Below, one piece after another: positions 18,961 through 25,922 of a stretch of DNA of 25,922 nucleotides (its first letter is position 1; every line of letters starts with the position of its first letter). The notes beneath the pieces are model-generated. The model was given only the letters and a program-made list of their open reading frames with translations. It was not told the DNA's origin and searched no databases. The position numbers and the translations under genes are program-made. The stretch is taken from NCBI GenBank assembly GCA_022592445.1, contig JABYQR010000504.1:1-25922 (forward strand), given 5' to 3'. Origin of the DNA: Cytidiella melzeri (Eukaryota > Basidiomycota > Agaricomycetes > Polyporales > Irpicaceae).

Positions 18961-19672
18961 TGTTAAGACCGACTATTGTCAAGGGACAAGTTGTCAGGTC
19001 AGAACCCCCTGGTGTAGCTACACTCAAGGTCTGATGATGGTCTAGGCCGCGCGGTCGCTGTCAAGCACAGTGGCAGACAGATGATGGTTCGATAGAAGGA
19101 ATATTGATACGAAGTGGATAGACTGAGGTTCTAGCCCCATGTCTAACGGCTATTTATACATGTTGACCTAACTACTTTTGGACCAGTCCGAGGTAGTGGT
19201 AGCAAATTGGAGAAACAGAAAGGAAGAACAATGCACAGAGAACAGCCACTACTCTGGAAAGCCAATGAGAGAAAAGACCGTCAAGGTGCGGAAACAAGGA
19301 ACAATAGAAAGGTGAAACATGAGGCAGGAATCAATAGAGAAGGGGTTGAACCCGAAACAGGGGATAGACGGAGTTGGACCCGAAACAGGGGATAGACGGG
19401 GTTGGACCCGATGGAGTGGTAACGGAGGTATGGAAAGACCGAGGGTTGAACCAAGGCAATGGTAACTAATCGGAGTTAGGTCCGAGATTTGAATGGACAT
19501 CAGAAGGCAACTGGTAACATAATAGTCCGTGTTGAACGGAGGCGATGTGGATCAGGGAATGATGGAGGAAAGACGAGTTGGGTCGTCCAGGCAATTGTAA
19601 AGAAGATAACTGGTTATCAAGGTAATCGAAGAAGTAAAGGAAAATGATAGGGTGTGAAGACCGTTTGTAACA
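18961..19672 (-). repeat. Ty3/gypsy 3' LTR, younger copy
   Basis: 712 bp, TGTTAC...TTAACA on the minus strand. It matches 1878-2559 and differs in length mainly by a 30-bp tandem duplication near 19360-19410 (AACAGGGGATAGACGG, then GTTGGACCCG). Its TATA box is at 19151-19158. Confidence 0.92.
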
Positions 19673-19685
19673 TTACCTCCCCTTT
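19673..19685 (-). promoter_or_regulatory. Polypurine tract
   Basis: AAAGGGGAGGTAA on the minus strand directly abuts the LTR start. This is the expected plus-strand DNA priming site and fixes the element's orientation. Confidence 0.85.
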
Positions 19686-19869
19686 AAGACTCGTTGTTTG
19701 CGAGTGTTGCATCGCCGTCACTGAGTGGAGTCAAAGGTGAAGGAGGAGACTCCGGCGTGGTATCATTGTCTTCGACGAGGGCAGGCACTGTCCTTAGTCT
19801 GGTCAATGGAGCATTGGCAGGAGTGGGAGCTGGTGGCCTTGGAGGTGGTGTGGGAGTAGGGGGAGTCAT
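19684..19869 (-). CDS. Gypsy 3' ORF: Pro-rich, 61 residues
   Basis: Starts at an ATG overlapping the stop of the 240-residue ORF (ATGA, 19869-19866). The first 20 residues are almost only Pro, Thr and Ala (MTPPTPTPPPRPPAPTPANA). The rest is acidic with more Pro/Ser and the frame ends at the polypurine tract. It could be made by termination-reinitiation or frameshifting, or be the former C-terminus of the 240-residue ORF after a small indel. Confidence 0.4.
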   Translation of the reverse strand: MTPPTPTPPPRPPAPTPANAPLTRLRTVPALVEDNDTTPESPPSPLTPLSDGDATLANNES

Positions 19870-20588
19870 ACGACATCGTTGACGAGGGCGTTCGACCTGT
19901 GGCTCGTTCTCTGTTCTGGACCGAGCCAGAGGGGGCGTGGGACTCGGTAATAATGAGTGTTAGCCCGGGTGTTGATAGATGCTGCTTCGCGTCGTATGAC
20001 TGTAGTGCGAAGACGAAGATCCCTATCCCTTCGAAGTTGCTCCAACCGTGCCAACCATTCCCACAGGATGAGATCAAAACGAGACCTTGGTACTCGTTGG
20101 TCCTGTGAGGCGACGAGCTGTTGAACCATTTGTTCGGTGGCAGCTAACTCGAGAGGAAGTCGTGCAGTAGGGATGGTCCTTGCATGGAGAAATTCCCGAT
20201 CTCGTACTGCCCGTAGCCATGGGCCTTCACAGTCCAGTTCGTCTGCTCGATTGCCAAAGACAGGGGGAAGTTGTCGACGGAAGACCATGAGGAACGTCTG
20301 AGTGCTTCCCTGAATGGTAGCATTGGCCCAGTCAGGTCGATCTCCAGGCATGGTAGTGTATTCAACAATAGGCGAGGGTGTAAACGTGCGAGCGTGGTTG
20401 ATGGGGTCAGGAATGTCGAACCATTGGTCAATGAAACCATCGTGGTCGGGGTGCTCCCAAACGAGTCGCAAATGGGCCATTCGGCAGAAAGCCCTACGGC
20501 ACCTGGGACTCCGATACGTACGGTTGCGTGAGAAATCCCCCGTGTTGATTTGGATGGTGTAGACCTCATCGTCTTCATACGCCTCCAT
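19866..20588 (-). CDS. Gypsy 3' ORF: 240-residue protein, unknown
   Basis: Intact ATG-to-TGA frame in the envelope position of the retroelement. It begins MEAYEDDEVYTIQINTGDF. The middle is Trp/Pro-rich (LVWEHPDHDGFIDQWFDIPD) and the C-terminal third is basic and helical (FDLILWEWLARLEQLRRDRD). It has no signal peptide, membrane segment, zinc finger or enzyme motif. The frame is free of stops although the strand is otherwise full of short frames, which supports coding. I do not recognise a named family; accessory or structural roles are guesses. Confidence 0.6.
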   Translation of the reverse strand: MEAYEDDEVYTIQINTGDFSRNRTYRSPRCRRAFCRMAHLRLVWEHPDHDGFIDQWFDIPDPINHARTFTPSPIVEYTTMPGDRPDWANATIQGSTQTFLMVFRRQLPPVFGNRADELDCEGPWLRAVRDREFLHARTIPTARLPLELAATEQMVQQLVASQDQRVPRSRFDLILWEWLARLEQLRRDRDLRLRTTVIRREAASINTRANTHYYRVPRPLWLGPEQRTSHRSNALVNDVV

Positions 20589-20594
20589 GACGTG

Positions 20595-20792
20595 TCAAAA
20601 TAACTCCATGATGACTGCCATAGACGAGAATAAAAGGTTAGGAAAATGTGCAGCACTACTAGGTGCAACATCGGTGATAGGAGGGTTATTGAAAGTGGAA
20701 AGACGAGCATAATTGTAAAGAAAATGAATGAAGGCGCTGCCGTGGCCGAAGGAGAAGTTGGGGTATGAAAGGAAAGGAGTTTGGAAAGACAT
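20595..20792 (-). CDS. Gypsy 3' ORF: possible 65-residue peptide
   Basis: Starts 13 bp after the stop of the 121-residue membrane ORF and stops 6 bp before the ATG of the 240-residue ORF. The product (MSFQTPFLSYPNFSFGHGSA...) has no motif. It may be only leader sequence for the next ORF; the tight spacing is the sole argument for it. Confidence 0.25.
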   Translation of the reverse strand: MSFQTPFLSYPNFSFGHGSAFIHFLYNYARLSTFNNPPITDVAPSSAAHFPNLLFSSMAVIMELF

Positions 20793-20805
20793 AGAGAATG
20801 ATAGA

Positions 20806-21171
20806 TCAATTGGATGGTATAGGGAGAGTGTAGTTCTTTGGCCAACGGTTGACGGTTCGTTGGAAGTGGTACTCAATCAGGGCGTCCTGTTGGTGGGGAT
20901 CGAGGGAGGCCCAGAACGAGTTTATATGATGCTGCTCGTGATCCCGATTGATCTGGTCCAACTGATCACAGTTTGCCACGAACAACGTTATGGTGTCACG
21001 AGAAAACTTGGTTGTGACTCGGGTATATTGGAAGGCCAAAACAGGGAGAGAAAAAACAACGGCAAAGGCGAAATAGATTGGCAGCTGGGCCGGAATGCCC
21101 TGCCAGCCAAGGAAGAATGAAGGAACCAGGAAGGAGAACAGGGCGAGGAAAAAGGCAAGGTAAAAGAACAT
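20806..21171 (-). CDS. Gypsy 3' ORF: 121-residue membrane protein
   Basis: ATG at 21171; the upstream in-frame TTG was not used. Residues 1-22 (MFFYLAFFLALFSFLVPSFF) form one hydrophobic segment and about 30-47 (LPIYFAFAVVFSLPVLAF) a second. A hydrophilic tail follows (QLDQINRDHEQHH, FWASLDPHQQDALIEYHFQR). It could be an N-terminally anchored membrane protein with a cytosolic or lumenal tail. It lies in the envelope position of the retroelement but shows no cysteine pattern, furin site or fusion peptide that would support a viral glycoprotein. Confidence 0.5.
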   Translation of the reverse strand: MFFYLAFFLALFSFLVPSFFLGWQGIPAQLPIYFAFAVVFSLPVLAFQYTRVTTKFSRDTITLFVANCDQLDQINRDHEQHHINSFWASLDPHQQDALIEYHFQRTVNRWPKNYTLPIPSN

Positions 21172-21433
21172 GTTTAGTCCCAAGTTGGAATATGGGAGCC
21201 GGTGTTGGAACGATCTTTGATGTAGTGAGAACTGTGTTCGAGTGTTCTCTGTTGGTCGGGGAGAACGACAGTGACGTGGTAGTAGATGATTAATGGTTTT
21301 CAGCTCCAGCTCACGGACTCTTAGTTACCGGGTTTCCTTTTGTATTCCGTATATGGTCGCTTTATTGTTCTTTCATCACGCGGACACATCTGTATCACAG
21401 ATATTCCTTTTTGGGTCGCCTGAGGGCTCTGTC

Positions 21434-21441
21434 TTATATAC
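21434..21441 (-). promoter_or_regulatory. Internal TATA box in the gypsy element
   Basis: TATATAAG on the minus strand in a GC-rich setting, about 263 bp upstream of the 121-residue membrane ORF. It could start a separate transcript for the 3' ORFs. Confidence 0.4.
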
Positions 21442-21466
21442 CTTCGCCCCCGCTCCTGACACTCCA

Positions 21467-21652
21467 TCGTGCTCTTTCTCTTTCGCACCTGGAGTGAGTA
21501 TTCTTCATTGTCCCTCACATATGCAATATGCTCACAGCCTGTACCTTTAGTTAACTCGCTCTGCTCGTGTGTCTTAGGTACAGTCATTATGCTAATCGTG
21601 CTCTTTCTCTTTCGCACCTGGATTAACTCGCTCTGCTCGTGTGTCTTAGGTC
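21467..21652. repeat. Duplicated segments downstream of the integrase
   Basis: TCGTGCTCTTTCTCTTTCGC occurs at about 21467 and 21597, and TTAACTCGCTCTGCTCGTGT at about 21550 and 21624. Two short segments are thus duplicated in different order, leaving the second copies adjacent. The minus-strand frame at 21617-21321 crosses these repeats and has no recognised motif. Confidence 0.75.
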
Positions 21653-21671
21653 CTTACGACGGCAAGTGGGA

Positions 21672-21803
21672 TTATGACTGCGCATCCATCCCTGCCTCTA
21701 GACGTGTTGAATTCATTCGACCGGCTTTAATGATGAGGATGGAGAATACAAGGGCAGCAGATGCAGCGATAGCAAGGGCAGTAATGTCAGCGGCTGTGCT
21801 CAT
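21672..21803 (-). CDS. Gypsy 3' ORF: 43-residue single-pass membrane peptide
   Basis: Starts with the ATG that overlaps the pol stop as ATGA (21803-21800). It encodes MSTAADITALAIAASAALVF, then SILIIKAGRMN, a 43-residue peptide with one clear hydrophobic helix followed by a basic residue. Too short for most gene finders. The overlap suggests termination-reinitiation after pol. Chance is possible, but a transmembrane helix in this frame at this exact position is notable. Confidence 0.45.
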   Translation of the reverse strand: MSTAADITALAIAASAALVFSILIIKAGRMNSTRLEAGMDAQS

Positions 21804-22970
21804 GCTTGATTTCTTCGCTTTGTTTTCCGCGAGACTCGGTCCTTATATACTGCACTAGGGTATTTCTTGTGAAACTCCGCTATAGCTTCTGTGGCGTTCT
21901 CCATATCTTGAGGTCGAGTCCATGAGTTCTCCGAGTCTCCATACCCAGTCCACTTTACCAAGTATTCGAGTTTCCCTTGCCTGTTATGTCGACTATGGAG
22001 TATTGCTTCAACTTCGTATTCTTCTTCATCATTGATGATTTCTGGGGGTGGTTCGGTGTATGCTGGTCCGTACTCCGGTGTTTCTATAAACGGGGTGAGA
22101 AGTCCGGCATGGAACACGGGGTGGATCTTCCAATCCGATGGTAGTTGGAGTTTGTAGGTGATTGGTCCCAGTACCTCGGTTATTTCGAAAGGTCCATGAC
22201 GTTTGGGTGCAAGTTTAGCCGAGGGCCTTGTGGTGGTAATGTTCTTTCCTTCCAGCCAGACTTTCTGACCCACTGTGTATGGCTGAAACCCTCGTTTGTT
22301 GCGTGACATGCGTACTGCTTCTGCTGCCATGCGGCTGCTGGCATGTAGCTCATCCCGGATCTGGACCATCTGATGGATGCGCTCGGTGATAGAGGGAATG
22401 TTGGAATGTGGATTGATGACATCCACTACTCTGGGTTTGTATCCTAGTAGTGCTTTGAATGGGGAATGCCGAATTGCCGAGTGGTATCGGATGTTATGTG
22501 CAAACTCGGCAGTAGTGAGAAGTCTAGCCCAATCAGTTTGGCGGTAATCGCAGAAGGCTCGAAGATACTGTTCTAATTCCTGATTGACACGTTCGGTTTC
22601 GCCATCTGTCTCGGGGTGATATGCTGTGCTGATGTTCTGTTGGATGCCCAACTTAGAGCAGAGTTCTCTCTGGAATTTGGCAGCAAACTGGGGTCCCCGG
22701 TCAGATATGACTTTCTCCGGTAGGCCAAAGCGTCGCCACACGTTGTGCATGTATAGTTCAGCCGTTACTTCGGCCGAAGTGTTGGTGGTGCACGGAACCA
22801 GTACCGTTGACTTGGTGCATCCTTGGTCCACAACCACCATGATTGCGTTGTACTTGTCACTTGCTGGTAATTCTCCTATGAAATCAACAGAAACTACTTG
22901 GAACGGTAGATAGCTCTTTTCAGAACTGATTGGGTGAATTGGTATGTTCTTGGGCTGGTTCTGAACTACG
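21800..22970 (-). CDS. Gypsy pol 3' part: integrase with chromodomain
   Basis: About 390 residues. It begins in the integrase zinc-binding region (VVQNQPKN; the upstream Cys/His residues are lost). The catalytic core has D in VDFIG, D in ISDRGPQF and E in DGETERVN; the last two are separated by 35 residues, the D-D35-E spacing. The GPF/Y module reads KRHGPFEITEVLGPITYKL, followed by IHPVFHAGLL. The C-terminal chromodomain reads YEVEAILHSRHN, LEYLVKWTGYGDSENSW and ends near EFHKKYPS; such domains can direct insertion to methylated heterochromatin. No stop or frameshift in the kept part. The first ~15 residues of the open frame come from repeat C and are not pol. Confidence 0.93.
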
Positions 22971-23285
22971 ATTCCTGAAGAATGAAGAAGAATCGTTCCA
23001 GTTCGCGCCAGCACATTGATGCTTTTTCAGATGTGACCTTTTTGTCCCCCAAACTGTGGGAATTTGATGGGGTAATACATGCGGTAATCAATTTTGTAAC
23101 AGTGTGGTGTAATGATTTGATGGTGTTTCATTTGCTTTGTTATTCACTCTACAAATGTGTGTGTTGAGCAGAATCTCCCATCAAAAAGCCATTTTTGTAT
23201 TTTGTATTGAACACATGTACATGAATAGACACAAATTTTACATTATCAGATAGTCCTGCCCTTCAGCAACACACAAACATAAAAA
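22971..23285 (+). repeat. Interspersed repeat C, copy 2
   Basis: Same orientation as 4690-5010. The junction with the integrase at 22970 is sharp. CG occurs here (ATCGTTCC, TTCGCGCC) where copy 1 has TG. The right boundary is approximate. Confidence 0.7.
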
Positions 23286-24274
23286 TCTTCTTGGATGAAC
23301 CAAATGTTGGGGATATACAGTCAATATAATGATAAAAGTTGCTCAGACTCCGTTTGGAACCCCGCTGATCTTTTTCTTGCAGGTTATCACATGATTTTTG
23401 GCTATCCGGTTTGTACCAATCACATGACTTTCACATGCAAACGACGTGCGTTCATTTCCACTCAGTTTCCCTGTCCAATATTCTCAACTCTGTCTCTTTC
23501 TTTCTTTCCACGATGCATGATAGGATAGCATGGCGAACCCTAATCAGCTACGCGAATCTTGCACTTCTGGTTTGGCAAGTTATAAAGGGAATTACCTGCA
23601 AACAAAACATTTCAAGCGGAAGCGGCAAGGACGGCAAACAATGACAGTGAGACGGGAGTGATGAAAGCGAAAAGGCAAGGCAAATGACGTCAGGGTAATC
23701 CGGATGTCATTTACTGAGCCCTGAGCGTCCCCGGCTGGCGAACGAGATGTGATTCCAGTGCGCACGTACAATCAGCTCTTTACACATACCCGTACTGCCC
23801 TTCTTGGTTAAGGCCTCGTCCGCACTCGGAGCAGGTTTGAAAGATTGACGACCCCTACTCTTCGTGATCATTGTACCTGTACAACAGTCCATGTCACCAT
23901 CACATGTCTGCCATAAAGGCTTCAGCTGCGGTCATGTCGTTGAGACAGACAGTCAACATCTTGACAGACAACAGTACAACTTGAACAAAATCCAGGCCAA
24001 TCTTATTTATCTTCAGCTCGTGTATAGCACACTGCAAACAACTACTGTAGCTACGTGTACATTCACTCCCCGCCTTTTTTCCTACAATGCATAAATAACC
24101 TGCGCGAAAGAAATCGATTCAGCACCTGTCTAGCGCGAGTCACTTCTGCAGGTATGATTCTCCTTGTCTTGTGATTTGTAACATCAGAATGTTCTTTCTG
24201 CTTTCCAAAAAATCCGAGATCCGAGGGATGTTATTCGCCATTCGCTGGTTCATCCGTCCAAACAAGACTCACGC
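23286..24274. other. Intergenic; no recognised gene
   Basis: Only weak candidates. A minus frame 23892-23707 with an ATG encodes 61 residues without motifs. On the plus strand, CATAAATA near 24089 with a donor-like CAG/GTATGA near 24150 looks like a promoter and first exon end, but no following plus-strand exons are evident because the minus-strand aminotransferase starts there. Confidence 0.35.
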
Positions 24275-25922
24275 TCAGATGTGGTCGCCAGATCCACCCA
24301 GGCTCTTCTTGTAGCTGTGTCCAAACGCGTGCATGCCTTCCTTCTTGGCTCTCTTGAGCACGCGCGCGATGGCGTCGACACCCATATCGAGCACTTCGAT
24401 GGGTGGACCGAATTAGAGACGGATAAAGTGGTGGCAGGGCGAGGAGAACAGGTTGCGGCGGTGCAATGGGTTGATGTCAAAGAAGATTCCAGGGACACCA
24501 ATACACTTCTCCTTCAGTAGCTCCTCGAAAAAGGTCTGCAAGGAAGCAAAAATCAGTGTCGCGAGAGAGGGGGGTGGGAAGCTCCTGTACTCACGACACC
24601 ATTGTGCAAGGGAGCGGGCAGGTGCTTGAGGTTGAGCCAGATGTAGAAGGTCGCCTGTGGGGGTACAGACACCTTCAAGCCGAGACGAGCGAGACGTTTG
24701 AGAACGTGGTCACGCTTGTGCTTGAAGTGCTTCTGCAGCGCAACCTTCTCGGCGTGAACGTGCTCGGGCTCCAGTAGCGGAATCGCCGCGAGTTGCAGGC
24801 TAATCGTCCCAAATGAGCTGATGGCCTCATAAAAGGAAGGAGGGACGACTCACGGATGGTTAGCACCACCGTCGAGGAAGGATCCAGATTGCGATAGAGC
24901 GGTGATCAAGTTTTTTGGTCTGAGCACCCAGCAGACACGGAAGCCAGGAAGACGCCAGTTCTATGCGTTGCCTGTCAGACGACGTTGCATGTATTGTTAT
25001 GAACGAAAAATTCACCTTGGTCAGTCCATCCACAATGATGACGGAATCGTCATTGACGTCGTCGATGTACTCAGCAGAAGAAACAGACTGTCCAAACTCG
25101 GCCTCATTTTCAGGATAGATGTACCACGAGTAGAACTGCAGTTAGGGTGCGATGTCAGAAAACAGGCTCGGGAGATAGCCCGAAAGACACGCACCTCGTC
25201 AAGGATCAAATTAGTGCCACTCTCCCTAGAGAGCTGCACAAGTTCCTTCAATTCTTCGCCTCGGACGACTTGGCCAGTGGGATTACGAGGGTTGGACATG
25301 AGGACGACCTCGAGGCCTTGAATACGGATATCCTTGCGGAGTTGGTCCAAGTCTAAGCGGTATCTACTCTAAAAGAACAAGCTTACAGAAGCACTCAAAT
25401 ATGTTCAACGCGGATGACATACCTCTGCCTCCAAACTGTTCCGAATATGGAAGCAAAAATTAATAAATTGTCCTCACCTCACTACGAACAGCGCACTCAC
25501 GAAGTCGGCACAGGAACCAATCTTTTGAAGGCACCTAGCATTTGATCGTAGGCAGTATAATCGGGAATTTGGTACGACTGATGCAAATGTCAGATAGACG
25601 CTGCTCCACTTTTTGCTGCATATAATTGTACGCACGAAGTAGACATCTCCAACGACGGCAGCGATCCGCGACAAACCGGCACGGCCACCGGGAACGATAC
25701 ATACATTCTCGTACGTATACTGGCTCCGCTTACCCTGACGGTACGTGGTGTTGTAAAGGTGGGCGACGGCCTCCCGAAGGTCTGTATATGCAGGTCAGAA
25801 TATTTTTTGATAGGCCAGGAGATTTGCACCTTTGACACCCGTCGTTGGCGCGTATTCGAGGGAATCGGTCGGCAAGGGGATGCTCGTAAGACGCGGAGGT
25901 GCGCCCGGGAAGTCACCAACCT
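24275..25922 (-). pseudogene. PLP-dependent class I/II aminotransferase, 5'-partial, nonsense in last exon
   Basis: Nine exons, the first running off the window: 25922-25830, 25781-25636, 25577-25501, 25435-25423 (13 nt), 25368-25195, 25135-25016, 24960-24854, 24799-24595, 24535-24275; introns are 48-65 bp. The frame is continuous through all joins. Fold-type I motifs: FPGAPPRL at the start, DYTAYDQMLGAFKR, the PLP-binding SNPRNPTGQV, LILDEFYSWYIYPENE, and DGLTKNWRLPGFR, whose lysine should form the Schiff base. The arginine of FIRL corresponds to the substrate-carboxylate arginine. Directly after it TAA (24415-24413) stops the frame; the same frame then runs on with FGPPIEVLDMGVDAIARVLK to a normal stop at 24275. 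The 45 lost residues form part of the small domain. It may be a recent null allele, a shortened protein or a sequencing error. Substrate unknown. Confidence 0.85.

Larger units (their letters stand above)
18961..22970 (-). mobile_element. Ty3/gypsy chromovirus, 5'-truncated
   Basis: A minus-strand element containing, in its own order: the end of pol (integrase plus chromodomain, 22970-21800), a set of small ORFs, a polypurine tract and the 3' LTR. Reverse transcriptase, RNase H, protease, gag and the 5' LTR are missing, because similarity stops at 22970 where repeat C begins. The element inserted into the zinc-finger ORF at 18960. Confidence 0.88.

Noticed and set aside
20144..20845. 233-codon minus-strand frame in the gypsy 3' region
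   Set aside because: Overlaps the 240-residue ORF in another frame and crosses two other ORFs. Its hydrophobic start is pyrimidine-rich leader sequence. The 240-residue frame has an ATG, an even composition and a better position.
20806..21171. Retroviral-type envelope glycoprotein
   Set aside because: Two hydrophobic segments only, with no signal-peptide cleavage pattern, cysteine pairs, cleavage site or fusion peptide; called simply a membrane ORF.
1..25922. tRNA, rRNA or other structured RNA genes
   Set aside because: I looked for tRNA A/B-box patterns and conserved rRNA stretches on both strands and found none that fold convincingly by eye. A covariance-model scan would be needed to exclude small RNAs.

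Overview
The window looks like nuclear DNA of a mushroom-forming basidiomycete (Agaricomycetes). Genes are cut by short GT-AG introns (about 45-78 bp), and the protein families are typical of that group: a DUF6532-like protein, a RecQ-like helicase of the expanded mushroom type, a Plavaka/KDZ-type zinc-finger start, a chromodomain Ty3/gypsy element and a CK1-like pseudokinase. Gene models were spliced by hand from reading frame and splice sites; family names rest on remembered motifs, not on searches.

Left part (1-8.2 kb) is decayed repeat DNA poor in CpG. It holds a broken CK1-like kinase (380-1614), a 5' LTR with a stub of internal sequence (1878-2680), the 3' remnant of a pogo/Tigger transposase (3546-3960), an interspersed repeat (segments 4543-4686 and 7306-7923) split by a nested 2.6-kb insertion, and a tandem array of about nine ~125-143-bp units (5293-6525). 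Next to it lies an intact two-exon gene for a small predicted secreted protein (8177-8792, minus).

Middle part (9-14.5 kb) is CpG-rich. A 1,879-bp element (9915-11793) has ~240-bp terminal inverted repeats and a 9-bp target duplication, and carries one four-exon gene for a shortened RecQ-like helicase. Next to it is a complete five-exon DHA1-type MFS transporter (12203-14127, minus).

Right part (15-23 kb) is layered insertions. A DUF6532-like gene (18417 to 15375, minus) is split by an ~0.8-kb repeat that is an inverted relative of the one in the left part, and it also carries two in-frame TGA codons. It lies head-to-head with a Plavaka-like zinc-finger start (18578-18960) that is cut by the 3' LTR of a minus-strand chromovirus (18961-22970). 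The chromovirus keeps integrase, chromodomain, polypurine tract and 3' LTR. Between integrase and LTR it carries a cassette of small ORFs in the envelope position, including two predicted membrane proteins, two ATGA stop/start overlaps and an internal TATA box. Another repeat (22971-23285) truncates its 5' side.

The right edge (24275-25922, minus) is most of a PLP-dependent class I/II aminotransferase gene with a nonsense codon in its last exon.

The best candidates for something new are the helicase-carrying TIR element and the multi-ORF 3' cassette of the chromovirus. The matched repeat pairs also give an internal record of CpG loss in the left part of the window.
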